Source: Melieria omissa (Eukaryota; Arthropoda; Insecta; Diptera; Ulidiidae). Taken from it: a DNA stretch of 64,000 nucleotides. A program made the position numbers and the translations under genes. Below the pieces are notes generated by a model. That model worked only from the letters and a program-made list of their open reading frames with translations, ran no database searches and had not been told where the DNA came from. This document shows positions 51,841 to 63,520 of the stretch, piece after piece. Position 1 is the first letter of the stretch. Every line of letters starts with the position of its first letter. The DNA lies in the NCBI GenBank assembly GCA_963971225.1, contig OZ020270.1:75160432-75224431 (forward strand). Reading direction: 5' to 3'.

Positions 51841-52558
51841 CCATGATAAACAACCTATGTATAAAAAATGGAGGCGGTACCACGCCCCCTTGTCCAATGC
51901 TCACAACTTTCTTCTAGTCGAATTGTGGAAAGTTCGTACAAACTTTCATTGATGTGCGACTTACAGTTCTGCTGAAAGGTTGGGTCATAAAAAATGTGCC
52001 ACACCCCTTGTCAACCGCCCATAAAATCTCATCAGTAGAATGACAAATCTATGAAACGACGGTACACTGTGTATGCTGTGCGGCTAACTATTCCGAGGAG
52101 ATTCCATATTAAAGAATTGAGTTGTATGGGCGGTGCCACGCCTCTTGTCCAGAATGCATCTGATTTCCCCTGCCGAAGGACAGGATTAAATCGTAAGTTT
52201 GAACCGAGTGTCATTGATGTGAACGCTATAGTTCAACCGGAATTTAAAAAGTGCCACGCCCCTTGTCCAACGCCCATTAAATTTTACTGGTGCAATGACA
52301 CGCTTACGCCATGACACTGCACCAAATTTCAATGCTGTCCGACTTATAATTCCGAAAATATACCATATTAAAAATTTAGGTTGTATGGGAGGTGCCACGC
52401 CCACCTGCCGTACAAACATTTAATATCGCTATAAACCACCTCATTGACATCTTCTATCACACACAAAAAAAATTTTGCCGAAAGAATGAGCCGTTTTCGC
52501 AAACACTGGCACGTTACAGAAGGTTACGTTTTTTTATGTAGATGTAGTTTGATCTTAA

Positions 52559-53107
52559 GGGGGTCCTCTACTCTCGCGGTTTCGAAAAATCGATTTTTTT
52601 TTTGCATAATTTCAATCTATATGTATCTGAGAATACGCCACAGAAAGAATTCCGTGAAAATCACATTTCTTTGCATGTTGCTGGGAACCGAAAGGTGCGC
52701 GTCCCCTGCAAGTTATACAACGTAATTTATCTTTAAACGCGTTTTCCCGAAAGTAGTGTTTTTTGGCTGCCGAGTAAGACTTTTTATAAAAGTATTAGTC
52801 CGATTTCGATAATTTTACATAGCGGTATGTTTTCTGAACAATTTAAAAAAAAAATTATCGAAATCGGACTAATACTTTTATAAAAAGTCTTACTCGGCAG
52901 CCAAAAAAACACTACTTTCGGGAAAACGCGTTTAAAGATAAATTACGTTGTATAACTTGCAGAGGACGCGCACCTTTCGGTTCCCAGCAACATGCAAAGA
53001 AATGTGATTTTCACGGAATTCTTTCTGTGGCGTATTCTCAGATACATATAGATTGAAATTATGCGAAAAAAATCGATTTTTCGAAACCGCGAGAGTAGAG
53101 GACCCCC
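52559..53107. mobile_element. TTAA-flanked MITE 3, near-perfect 549-bp hairpin
   Basis: TTAA at 52555-52558 and 53108-53111. Arms of about 255 bp (GGGGGTCCTCTACTCTCGCG onward) match with only a few differences, for example CCCCTGCAAG against CCTCTGCAAG, around a spacer of about 40 bp near 52815-52855. Such similar arms mean the palindrome formed or was gene-converted recently. Confidence 0.95.
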
Positions 53108-53338
53108 TTAAGGGGTACTTTATTTCGATTATGACGATGCTGCTTACTTTTTTATGAGAAACTGCAATGGTTATGAATTGCCAGAAAGTAATATTGTGCT
53201 ATACTTAAGATAAATTTTTATCAGTGTGCAATATTCTAAAAATTAACCAAAAAGGATCAAAAATCACCAAATAACCAAAACCTATTTTCAAAAATAAAAC
53301 CCACAAAGACAATTTTATTTTCACCAGATGCGCATTAT
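53108..53338. other. No gene; AT-rich
   Basis: 53230-53290 repeats AACCAAAA and CACCAAATAACC words also found at 41530-41580. No coding sequence. Confidence 0.3.
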
Positions 53339-53525
53339 AGGCTATTTCCACTGGGCCTTAACTACAGTTTACGCTTAAATGCAGTTTGACAACGCATTTA
53401 AATGCTCGAATTCCCATACTTTCAAAACTGAGTTAACTCAGTTTTGTCGTTTACAGACGTCTAACAGAAAATGTTATGTTAAAATAGGGGGCCAATACAC
53501 ACAAATGTACAAATTTTGAAAGCAT

Positions 53526-54344
53526 CCCTACAAGACGCGACTGACCGAAACTCCACTACATTCGCAACATTTTTTGAATTTACCAATACATTTGCATGAA
53601 ATTTGGCCCATATGAGACAACATATCGCTGCAATTTGTCTTTCTTTAAACTGAAACAAACCATTTGACAACCATAGAAACATTAATTGCTTATACACGCA
53701 TGTGTAAGAATGAGACAACAATAGAAACAACTGCTGACAAGAATTCGCATCGGAGTTAATATAAATGATTAAGAGCCGTAGGCTGCCATAGCTACGTAGC
53801 TCAAAATTGAGCGCCAAAATTTCAATAAAAACCTGCATTTTTGCAATATTGAGTATTGGTCATGAATGACCGATTTATACATCACATTGTGACCGATATT
53901 TGGATCAGCATTTCAGTCAGTAATTTCGGCACATGACCGGTCAACTGACTGGCATTTCCATTTTTTTTCGGTGTTTGCTGCAACACCGAAAAAAAAGTTT
54001 GCTGCAACGGTGATTTGAACTCGCGGAGTCTTGACTCGCGGACAATACACTAGCCGCTGAGCTACGGCGGCTGCCGCGGCGGCGGTGGTGAAATAGCCAT
54101 TAAAAACTAAATATTTGGAGGTTGGAATACGTATGCGTTAGAGCAGAGCAAACATAGTTTTCTAATTTGCAAAAGGTGTGTGTTAGAGTGAAACAAAACA
54201 TCACACGTACACGAGAGTTTCGGTCAGTTTTTTCACACCGCCTGTACAAAAATGATAGAAACTTTGTTCGGAGAGCTGACCGAAACTTCGGTCAGGCATG
54301 TCGGTCATATGACCGATCATATGACCGTCACTGTTCTTGTAGGG
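53526..54344. mobile_element. Second foldback-family member, CCCTACAAG ends, AT duplication
   Basis: Ends CCCTACAAG (53526-53534) and CTTGTAGGG (54336-54344), AT outside both. It shares CACACGTACACGAG, GACCGAAACTTCGGTC (a palindrome) and CGGTCATATGACCGATCATA with the 11464-13422 family but diverges strongly elsewhere. The inferred target, GAAAGCATGCTTTAC, is itself palindromic. Contains tRNA-like sequence at 53990-54075. Confidence 0.75.
53990..54075 (-). repeat. tRNA-like (SINE head) sequence
   Basis: The minus strand reads GCCGCCGTAGCTCAGCGGCT (A box TAGCTCAGCGG) and, 30 nt on, GAGTTCAAATC (perfect B box GTTCAAATC). It resembles the head of the SINE at 16080. The acceptor stem does not close, so it is not a functional tRNA gene. 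AACACCGAAAAAAAA nearby is also shared with 16160-16175. Confidence 0.65.
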
Positions 54345-54913
54345 ATGCTTTACACAAACGAAAGAAGGGATTTGAATTGCGTTCGGTATGGTAGATTTTT
54401 TGCCAAGACAATTACTTTTTATTACATTTTTCGCAAAAATACATATCTTCTGTCATAATCAAAGTCAAAACCTCTATTATTTGCCAATAATAAATGCTGA
54501 AAAAGAAAATAAAAAACGAGGAACTTCTCATTAACCCTCTTGACATTAAAAATTTAGACAGCTCTGATATCAATCAGCTGACAACTGTCACAAATGAAAT
54601 AAATTTTCATAAATGAAATTAATTTTCACAAATATGAAAACGCAGACATTCCTAGACTGTTGAGAAGAAAAGCGGAGTGGTTTTCATGCAGTAGAGGGGC
54701 TACAAGAAACCATACATACGTATACAAGGAGATGGCGGTGATGGGAGAGCTGTTTCTTCCCAGAAATAAATGCAGAATTTGGCTTGACCAAATAAAAATT
54801 TAAACAAAAAACAGCTGTTGCATTTAACTCGATTCCGGTAGAAACGCTTTACAGTTTTCAAATTTAGCAGAGCCCTTCACTGCAGTTAAGCACTCAATGG
54901 AAATAGGCTAATG

Positions 54914-55389
54914 GACTGGATTTAGTGCACGATTTTTCGATTTCGATGCTCAGCAACCTCTCATTTTATGCGGCTTAGTAAAAAAGTGCATGAGCCAAAC
55001 AATTGTGGGGCTAGGGTGGGGCTAAATGGCGTCTCATCGAAGTCAAAGTTCACAAAAAAGCTGGGAAATTCCACAAATTGCTCCACAGCTGGTCAGAAGT
55101 TGCTCTCAGAGGGTTAAAATCTATGACCGACCCCTCTAGTTTTCCTTACTAAACATTTCTTTCAAACATACTTACCTCCTATCTCCAACCCTTAATGGGG
55201 CTCCTATACAAAATGGTCGTTTTTATAAAATGGGCTCCCATTGCTCCCAGGTTGCCCCCAGATGTATCAAATGTATGACTGACACCCATTTATTTGCTCT
55301 TCCGAATGTTTCTTCCAAACATACTTACCCGCTTACTCCAAGTCTTAAGGGGGCTCCCATACAAAACTGGCCATTTTCTATGCCATTGG
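54914..55389 (+). repeat. Unassigned sequence with an imperfect tandem duplication
   Basis: Two units of about 145 bp, 55125-55235 and 55270-55385, share TTTCTTTCAAACATACTTACC, GGGGCTCCTATACAAAATGG and TATGACCGACCC-type words. It might be the leader or a gag-proximal part of the gypsy relic that follows. No gene seen. Confidence 0.5.
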
Positions 55390-56768
55390 AGGCACTCGGC
55401 ATGCACCTGCAAGGATACGCCAAATCCAGCCGGACAGCGACATTTCGATCTAGGCCGTAAGCTCGGAGACACCGGGCAGGCCACGGGTTGTCTCCTCTTA
55501 AGTTGTTTGCTGGACTTGTGGCAAGCAGGATCACATAGCACGAGACTGCCGCCAACGAAAGAGGCGTTCCTGTTCTCGATCGCAATCGCCTGAAGCGAGG
55601 AATACTAACAATCGAGGCTCAGCCAACAAGCGCAGAGCTGAGGACGACGAGTCGTTAAACTAAAACGGGTCAGCCCAAAAGGGCGTGAGCTGATCCCCAC
55701 AACCTGCTGCGCGGATATAATGGACGACGTGATTATCGGCGTGGATTTCATGATTAGGCACGGTTTTACGCTGGACCTGAAAGAAAATGTGCTGAGGTAT
55801 GCCAACGTTGAATTCTCCATGCACACTGTCGTGTCGTTGTCTCGTGTCAATACCAGAAGATACCAGCGAATTCCGAGACGATTGTGTGGGCGAAGGTGGA
55901 CGAGGACGATGGGACAAGTCGGCTGTGGGTTGTAGAAGTGCCAAAACAAGGATACGACAACATAATTATCGAACGTACATACGTGGAACCAAAAAATGGC
56001 AAAATACCAGTCAGGATACTCAACCCACTAAACACACCCAGATATGTCGGAAAAGGTGCGGTCATTGGCGAGTGTAGAGAGGCTGAAGCAGTTGTCAATT
56101 GCGAAAGCAGTCCACCCGGAGGAAGTAGGAAACGCGGTTCCAACATGGACGCCATACCGCAGGAGCAGCGAATTGACAGCCGAGCAGAAACAGAAGGCGC
56201 GGTCACTCCTACAGCACTATGGGTCATTATATGCAGCAGAAGCGGACGGAAGAACAGCCATAGTGAAGCACAACATCGACACCGTAAGTGCGAAACCGAT
56301 CCACCAACCGGCAAGACGAGTTCCTCTGGCCAAGAGGGAAGAGGTCACAACTTTGATCGAAAACATGGGTACAGAAAAGGTCATAGAGCCTTCGTCAGGC
56401 CCTTGGTGTTCGCCGGTCGTGCTAATCAGGAAAAAGGATGGCAGTCCCCGGGTTTGTGTGGACTATCGGAAGCTCAATGACGAATCGATGACACCCTGCA
56501 CACACTGTCAGGTACACAGTGGTTTTCCACGCTCGACTTATGCAGCGGCTATTGGCAGGTGGAGCTTGCAGACAAGGACAAGGAGAAAACGGCTTTCAGT
56601 GTTGGCTATGGTTTGTGGCAATTCACCGTCATGTCGTTTGGACTCTCCAACGCACCAGCAACATTCGAGCGGCTAATGGCACGCGTGCTAAAAGGGCTGC
56701 ATTGGTGGTTGTGTCTGGTGTACCTCGACGACATAATCGTGATGGGTAAAAACTTCGACGACCACCTG
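55390..56768 (+). pseudogene. Ty3/gypsy gag-pol relic, truncated by BEL insertion
   Basis: Plus strand. A CCHC knuckle CWTCGKQDHIARDC at 55508-55549 is followed by an Arg/Ser-rich tail. Protease remains: MDDVIIGVDFMIRHGFTLDL at 55720. RT: IDTVSAKPIHQPARRVPLAK, WCSPVVLIRKKDGSPRVCVD and YRKLNDES (56275-56490), then after a frame change KTAFSVGYGLWQFTVMSFGL and SNAPATFERLM, with the active site VYLDDIIVMGK at 56715-56750. The frame is cut at 56768 by the BEL/Pao LTR. Several frame changes. The only protein-coding retroelement here on the plus strand. Confidence 0.85.
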
Positions 56769-57160
56769 TGTTCCCACCATCTTTGATCGGCGGTGGAAAC
56801 TGCGAAATGTAAACTGGTTCAAATAAAACGCGCACTCCTTGGGAAAAAGCCATCAGCTCAGAAAACCCAATTTATTTTCCGCATTACAAGCACACGCACA
56901 TCTTGCACATATAAATTAATCTTGCACCAAAAAATGGACGTCTTGTTCGCTTCACGCTCACTGCAAGACTGACACTTCGGCCAGAGACGATCGTCCCTGT
57001 GCGAACAACTCAATCGCACAGGAGATCGTCCCTGTACGAAACAGTGCCAGCGAAAACCAACGGTTTTCATTAAATACAATCAGTCTGCACCAACAATCAA
57101 TAACAAAACAATTAACAATCAACTTAATTCTAATCTTAGCACTCTAGTCACTCCGGCTCC
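56769..57160 (-). repeat. BEL/Pao 3' LTR (inner boundary approximate)
   Basis: The outer boundary at 56769 is fixed by comparison with 63902. The inner boundary is not visible because the other LTR leaves the window after 99 bp; about 57100-57160 is a guess from the position of the pol stop (57230). Contains GATCGTCCCTGT twice around TCAATCGCACAG (56988-57040). Confidence 0.7.
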
Positions 57161-57229
57161 ACATTGGCAGGCTCCACCGGCAATATGCATACTTTCTGCA
57201 CAGGTCTGGTCAATCTGCTTGTCTGGGTC

Positions 57230-58125
57230 TCAATCTCCACGGCTCGTAGAAGATTGTCCTTGCTCAGAATTAACTTGCACACTCTGCCTAGCGCCCACTG
57301 TGCTAGGGCGTAAGTTCTCTGCCTTAATGAGAACTAGCTGGCCCACTCTCAAATTCTCTCTCTCTCTGCGCCATTTCTTGCGCTCCTGCAAACTATTCAA
57401 ATAATCAACTTGCCATCTAGCCCAAAAATGCTTTAACATAGTCTGGCGCTCTTTCCAAAGCTGAATGCCCTCCGTGTTTGGTTGCTCATCCAATGCAAAG
57501 GGAGGTGGTAATACCAGCGGCTCTCCAACAAGAAAATGCCCCGGTGTCAATGCTTGCACATCCGTCGGATCGTCTGATATCGGATACAACGGCCGCGAAT
57601 TCAGAATCGCTTCTACTTGCACCAATAACGTCGCAAGCGGGTCCTGTGCCAGCGTTCTCTGGCCCACGACTCTCGTCAAATGATACTTCATGGACTTCAC
57701 AGCTGCTTCATAAATTCCACCTTGATGTGGGGCAGCTGGAATCATAAAGTGCCATTCTGTGCCTTTCATACTCAAATGCTCCAGCACCTCTTGCTCCCTC
57801 CAATAGTCAATTGCTCTCTTGATCATCCTATCTGCACCAACAAACGTCGTCGCGTTGTCACTGTACATGCGCTCACATCTTCCACGTCTTCCGATAAATC
57901 TCTCATAGCACGCAATGAATGACTGAGTAGTTAGATCTAGCACCATATCAATATGAATAGCTCGGGTCTTCAGGCACACAAATATCGCGATCCAGCATTT
58001 GCTTTTCGCTACGTAATCATCTCGCACCCTCAAATGGACATTGAACTTGCACTCGATCGGCTGGTAAATTCGCCATCAATTGTTGCTCCAGCTTCTAGTT
58101 GTAACGCATGCACACCACACATTTG
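57230..58125 (-). pseudogene. pol: BEL/Pao integrase, C-terminal part
   Basis: The 58033-57230 frame shows SKCWIAIFVCLKTRAIHIDM (the first catalytic Asp is in this HIDMV-type strand or just before it), then RMYSDNATTFVGADRM with the second Asp and APHQGGIYEAAVKSMK with the catalytic Glu; LRPSTVGARQ marks the end. The frame changes near 58040. It would insert cDNA; broken. Confidence 0.88.
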
Positions 58126-58727
58126 TGTAAGAATCTTCTGAGCTCATCCCTTATACGAGGAATCCAATATTTCTGCGGAATATACTGGGTCATAACTTGC
58201 ACTGCTCCATGTTTGATTTGTCTATGCGCATAATCAAGTATCAAATGCGCTAACCTTGAACCCTTCGCAATGATAACCTGATGCCTCATTTCATATTCTT
58301 TTTCTGCATTTATTAACCTGCCCCCGACTCTTATCAATCCAGTTTTGTCCAAGAGCGGACGTAATGGCTCTAGCTTACTTCGATCTGGCAACCGATTTTC
58401 TTTCCGTATCATAGCTAGCTCTTTATAAAAGTCTTGCTCCTGTGATTCTTTTATCAAATATTCCATCGCAAACGATCTTTCCTCATTACTTGGAAGTGGT
58501 ATTCTCGCAGTCTTGCTCCTTGGCCTAAGACCAACTCGCGATCTTCTAGCTCTCTCTCTTTTCAAATATCTCACCCTTAAGGCATCTATAAAGCGCTTGC
58601 AATATACCAAAATATTTAATATTCTCTCCAACTTGCCCTCATACTGTGTGAGTGGGACGACCACACCGCCTCCCCCCATTTTTTGGCACAAAAATACTCA
58701 ATGGCCCCTCGCACACTTTCACTACAT
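58095..58727 (-). pseudogene. pol: BEL/Pao integrase N-terminal zinc domain and linker
   Basis: 58691-58095 reads ILVYCKRFIDALRVRYLKRE, then LDKTGLIRVGGRLINAEKEY, HLILDYAHRQIKHGAVQVM and YWIPRIRDELRRFLHKCVVC with the HHCC zinc residues (HxxH, CxxC). In-frame stops occur around 58700-58727 and at about 58095 after MRYN. Confidence 0.85.
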
Positions 58728-60158
58728 TTACTTTGATTTCTCCTTATATTGCTCCTTCACTTGCTCAAACTTGTCAGCTGGCCACTGCTCCTTTGCTTGC
58801 TCAAACTTATCAGCTGGCCACTGCTCCTTTGGTTTAGATAACCAGGCCGGACCTTGCAGCCACAATTTGTTATCCACCAGTTCACTTGCTTTCAAACCCC
58901 TACTCGCCAAATCTGCTGGGTTATCTGCTGTGCTCACATGCTTCCATCTACCTGCCCCAAAGCTTTGTTGTATCGCTGCAACACGATTACCAACAGAGGT
59001 CTTCAAATTTCTTGGCTGCTTGCCTAGCCAATACAACACCACTAACGAATCTGTCCGCAATGTATAGCTAACATCGCTCCATTCCATTGACTGTCTAGCA
59101 CTCCTTAGTAATCTAGCTAACAACTCGCACGCTGACAATTCTAGTCTCCGTATCGTCAATTTGTTAACTGGCGCCACTTTTGTCTTGGATACTAGCAAAT
59201 TACATTATATTGCCCCATTTTCACGTTCTATCCTCACATAGATAACAGCACCATATGCCTTCTCAGAGGCGTCAGCAAACCCATGCACCTCTAACCTTGC
59301 ATTATTTCTTGCACCAATCCATCTTGGGATCTCAAAGTTTTCTGGCTCCTTAATCTGGTCCCAATAATCTCTAAATTTATCTTCTAGCTCCTTTGGCAAT
59401 TTTTCGTCCCATGCCACTTTCAAGCGCCATAAGTCCTGTATAATAATCTTGCCCACGACTGTTACTGGGGAAATATATCCATTTGGGTCAAACAGCTGCA
59501 GCACCCGACTTGCAACCAGACGCTTTGTAACTGGCTCCCTTATAACTGGTGTTTTCACAATGAATGTGTACTTGTCTTGCGCCACTAACCATACTAGCCC
59601 AAGCACCTTAGCTTCTTCATCGAACTGCACCATCTCCTCCTTTTCATTTGAACGCATTTCCCTCATGAACGACCTACTGTTCGACTTCCATTTACGAAGC
59701 TCAAACCCTGCCCCAATCAAAATCAGAGCCATTTGTTTTGCCAACGTAATGGCATCTTGCTCGCTGCCAGCACCAGATACGCAGTCATCCATGTACATGT
59801 CATTTATGATTGCATTCGCAGCTTCAGGATATTTCTCCTCTGCATCTCTTGCACACTGTATAACTGCTCGCACTGAATTATGTGCTGATGACGTCATGCT
59901 ATAGGTGACCACAGTCAGCCAGTATTCTCTCAATGGGGTTTGCCTATTCTCGCGCCAAAATATTCTTTGCAAATCCCATTGATGTCTAGCAATCCGCACC
60001 TGCCGGAACATCATTTTTATATCCGAGGAGAAAGCGACTTTATGCCTTCTAAAACGCATAATTATTTCATGCAAATCCCTTTGCAACTTTTCACCTAGCA
60101 ACTGCACCTCATTTAACGATATGCCTTTATTTGTACGACAACTAGCATCGAATACCAC
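58728..60158 (-). pseudogene. pol: BEL/Pao reverse transcriptase and RNase H
   Basis: RT (60158-59205): VVFDASCRTNKGISLNEVQL, GEKLQRDLHEIIMRFRRHKV, AFSSDIKMMFRQVRI, INDMYMDDCVSGAGSEQDAI (active site YMDD), and FELRKWKSNS. The DASC and YMDD variants are Pao-type. RNase H begins WIGARNNARLEVHGFADASE and continues after an in-frame TAA near 59205 with RLELSACELLARLL and TLRTDSLVVLYWL. It ends with a tandemly duplicated EQWPADKFEQAKEQWPADKF. Copies RNA to DNA in the virus-like particle; this copy is interrupted. Confidence 0.92.
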
Positions 60159-60209
60159 GCGAAACTTCTTGGTAACACAATGATGTGGTATATAGTAAAC
60201 TAATGCACC

Positions 60210-60848
60210 TTATCTAGCACGCTCACTAACTAGCTCCATATGCCCAAGCCCCTCATATTCTCTCATAAATTCAATGTAGGACATTCTGAGTTCTAGCTCC
60301 CTTTCCAATCGCTTCTCCAAATATAAGAAGCGACGCAACGCAATCTCTCTTGAGCTCCCAATGTCATTAACTGTTTTCAGTGGTATGGTAACAACAAATC
60401 TGCCGTCACTGGCTCTGCGATATGTATTAATAAAATTGTTTTCAACTAGCTCCTCCTCTGGCGTTCTCAGTACATGCTCTTTGATTTGATCAAGCTCCCA
60501 AAACTTCTTGAACAACTTGTCAAGCTCCTCATTATTCTCGCACTCAATCATAGACACTAGCTCACCTGTTTGCTCGTTGACTTTCTGCGCATGCTCTCCA
60601 AAAATGATCATACCTAGCACCGTTTCCATTAACGTCATGTTGTTCTATTTATTCGACATAATACTGATGACAATCCTTGCCACAAAACTTGCACCTAGTA
60701 AGACATGCACACTTTTCGGTTGCCAGTAATCCGGATCTGCAAGCGGATCTGGCAAACCATCTTGCGCCATCATCCGTATACTACCGGATGGTAATACTGG
60801 CCCCCACTGGCTCTCTTTTGGCAGAACCCACAGCTCAGCCTCTAGCTC
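60210..60848 (-). pseudogene. pol: BEL/Pao protease-RT linker region
   Basis: Frame 60638-60210 reads LMETVLGMIIFGEHAQKVNE, DKLFKKFWELDQI, ENNFINTYRRASDGRFVVTI and PLKTVNDIGSSREIALRRFL, the Pao block before the RT palm (FWELE, RxxDGRYxVxLP). In-frame stops at about 60838, 60650 and 60210. Confidence 0.85.
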
Positions 60849-62488
60849 TCATGCCGCTACAAACCACGGCTTTATTTTTATGTTAGCCTTCTTGCCCACT
60901 TGCATTGGCAAGTCGATGCCCACCATCTTCTGCGCTATAGGTTGCGTGGATACACGATATTTTCGCTGCAATGCGAACGTCATCAAATTGACCTGTGCTC
61001 CCGTATCCAGCAATGCACGCACCGGCCCATACCTGCACCCATCGTCTACAATTCCAACCATGGCCGTCGGTAACAACATCATAGTCGGATTTGCATTAAT
61101 ATTAGCACCAGCTGAATACTGTTCAAACCATTTAACATTTATTTCTTGCTCAAGCTTCGATCGTTTTTCGTCTGGTTCGCTTAAATTTACTGGCACACCT
61201 TGCCCTCGCTCCCCGTCAATCATTCTGGCCCCCTTCTGGCGCCGGTCTATTTTGCGTTTCTGCTTTGGCAGATTCTTGCCCTCAATCCTGGCTTGCACGC
61301 TGCTTGCCTGCTTCGGTGGCTCGCGGTTTGGACACAGCACGCTGTTGTGCTTTGGCCTACCTGGGCACTTCCAACAATCGCCCTGATAACAATTGTCCGC
61401 CCCATGAACCTTCTTGAAACAATTCGGGCACAAATTGCGCCTGGTAATATAGTCTTTGCGCGCCTTTAATGACAAAGCCGTAAACTCCGGACAATGATGC
61501 AGCATGTGATTCCCTGCGCACACCTCACAAGTCACTGTCCGCGGATCTGGCCTTCGCGATATCGAAGCCCTCCCTTGCGCCATTCTAGCGCCAGCACCAG
61601 CACCTGTAGCCTTTGGCGGTCTAGCTCTCTCTGGCACCACAACCACAGACTCCATGCGCCTGCGATTATCCGCTGTGTTGGCCAGCGCGATCGCCTGCCT
61701 GTCAATAAAAGACAGCATTTGATCCACTGACGGGGTGTCACTCTCCCGGGCTAGCTCCCATTGCCTGGCTGTCTCGCTATCTAGCCGCTCGTGTGGCATG
61801 TGCACCATGAAGAAGTCCCAGTGCTCCACCGGTATCCCCTGCGCCTGCAGCTGCCGTCGCACCTCATGCATTACATTTGACATGCGCCGCAAATCGTTGG
61901 CCCTCGGCTGACCCCTCAGCTCTGGGAGCTCGCTAAATACAAGAATTTGTACGCCGGGTCCACGCCCGCATTTTCATTTACCGCAGCCTTGAACCGGTCG
62001 CGAAACCCTGGCCATTTGGTTGGTGCCCAATCGAACTCGCCCCACGTGTTCTTTATTTTGTTCTGCTGCACCGGCATCTGAACCTGTACCCTGATTTCTG
62101 GCTCATTTTGTACTTGCACTTGTCTTGGCTCCAATTGATTGATTTTGGCGTTGAACAAAGCGTGCGCCTCAAAATACTCTTCCTCAATCCGCACCAGCGT
62201 GACTTGCTCCAGCTAGCCCATCTGATCCATGGCCGTCGCCCCTACCACCTTCTCGTAGGCGTCGTTATATTTCGCCCAAATTACTTCTAGATTGGTACGG
62301 CGTACCTTCGCTTGCTCCAGCGTGACGTCCTCGAACTCTGGCCCCTTTACGAAGCACAATGTGCGCCTGATCGTCGCCGCCAACGCCTCATTTCTTGCAC
62401 GCAACGCACACCGTGTCATAACAACAGGCTTCAACCTGTCGCTAAGTATAGTTTTCTGTTCCAAATTCATTATTGGAATTCCTAGCAC
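60849..62488 (-). pseudogene. gag: BEL/Pao gag and protease, with stops and a frame change
   Basis: 62488-62213 (LEQAKVRRTNLEVIWAKYND) and 62194-61916 (WGEFDWAPTKWPGFRDRFKA) are the Gag N-terminal domains with the PxFxGxxxxWxxFxxxFxA-like motif. 61892-60849 contains Cys/His clusters CEVCAGNHMLHHC, CPNCFKKVHGADNC and CWKCPGRPKHNSVLC, then the protease VRALLDTGAQVNLMT (DTGA). Stop TAG near 62213; frame change near 61910. Confidence 0.88.
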
Positions 62489-62509
62489 TCTGACTAGCCC
62501 ACTGCTTGC

Positions 62510-63520
62510 AAGCGTTCTTGCTCTCTCTTTTCTAGCTCTCTTTTCATTTTCTTATTCTTGCTATTCTAGCTCTCTTTTCATTTTCTTATTCTTGCTGCTG
62601 TAGCTCTCTTTTCATTTTCTTATTCTTGCAGCTCTAGCTCAGATATGCATATCAATCTAGCACACTTTGATTTCAAGAATAACGGTACCATCGCACCACC
62701 AGCTCAGCAATAACGGGACCGCAGTTACGCGCGTCCCTTGCGAACACACTCGCACCACCAGCTTAGCAATAACGGGACCGCAATTACGCGCGTCCCTTGC
62801 GCATACACTCGCACCACCAACTCAGCAATACCGGGGCCGAATTTACGCGCGTCCCTTGCGCACACACTTGCACTACCGAAACCATACGCCGTGCAGGCAC
62901 ATGTTTCCAGATTTTTCCTTGCACCACAACAACCACTATGTGGCCACTTGCACCGACCAAACGCATGCACCAAACAAACATTAAATAGCACACAATAAAC
63001 GAAATCTCCATGCACAACAACACCAATAAGCCCACTCGCACCAAAACGCATGCGTGAAGCAAGCACCCGACTGGCACACAAACGAAACTTTCTTGTACAA
63101 CAGCAAAAATAAGCCCGCTCGCACCAAACGCATGCGCCAAGCAAGCACCCGACTAGCACACAAACGAAACTTCCTTGTACAACAACAACAATAAGCTCGC
63201 TCACACCAACGCATGCGCCAAGCAAGCACCCGACTAGCACACAAACGAAACTTTCTTGTACAACAACAACAATAAACCTGCTCGCACCAAACGCGTACGC
63301 CAAGAAGGCACGCAAACGAAATTTCCGAGCACAACAGCAACGACCAACTCGTTCGCACCAAACGCGTGCGCCAAGCAGGCACACAAACGAAATTTCCTTG
63401 CACAACAACAACAATAAACCTGCTCGCACCAAACGCGTGCGCCAAACGAAATTTCCTTGCACAATAATATGCTTACTCGAACCAAAACGCATGCACCAAA
63501 CAAGCACTCAACTGAAGCTC
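62510..63520 (-). repeat. Three tandem-repeat blocks in the BEL/Pao leader
   Basis: Block 1 (62525-62640): three copies of a 39-bp unit TAGCTCTCTTTTCATTTTCT. Block 2 (62692-62875): three copies of a 59-bp unit with GCACCACCAGCTCAGCAATA. Block 3 (62990-63520): about seven copies of a 62-83-bp unit with CACAAACGAAACTTTCTTGT and CTCGCACCAAACGCATGCGC. Long minus-strand open frames here (up to 260 codons, Cys/Val/Leu-rich) follow the repeat and are unlikely to be genes. Confidence 0.88.

Larger units (their letters stand above)
49831..52440 (-). mobile_element. Third Helitron-like element (minus), 3' end at 49831, with nested insertions
   Basis: The minus strand reads GCAAAGCCGCAGGGCCCAGC followed by TAGT, a typical Helitron 3' end with CTAG. 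Internal words TTAACCCATTGTTGAGCCCA, GTTGACCCCGTTAGATTTTG and AACCCGTCGTTGATCCAGTT recur at 49889, 51340 and 51458, and CCACGCCCCTTGTCCAACGC-type units at 51885-52420. It is interrupted by a LINE 3' relic (about 49960-50520) and a TTAA MITE (50535-51236). The 5' end on the right is not resolved. Confidence 0.55.
53339..54913. mobile_element. DNA element with GGCTATTTCCA ends, split by a foldback element
   Basis: The left end GGCTATTTCCACTGGGCCTT (then AACTACAGTTTA) matches, imperfectly, the complement of the right end, GCCTATTTCCATTGAGTGCT (then TAACTGCAGTGAA). Without the nested foldback it is about 750 bp. CAAAACTGAGTT is followed by its perfect complement at 53423-53446. No target duplication could be assigned and there is no transposase. 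Confidence 0.5.

Noticed and set aside
54020..54075. Possible functional tRNA gene on the minus strand
   Set aside because: A and B boxes are present but the acceptor stem does not close and the anticodon arm is degenerate; a SINE-like relic.
55847..56314. 155-codon minus-strand ORF over the gypsy relic
   Set aside because: Antisense shadow; the plus strand carries clear protease and RT motifs here.
62725..63507. 260-codon minus-strand ORF rich in Cys, Val and Leu
   Set aside because: It lies entirely in tandem repeats; other frames are open too, and it matches no BEL protein. A repeat-driven chance frame.
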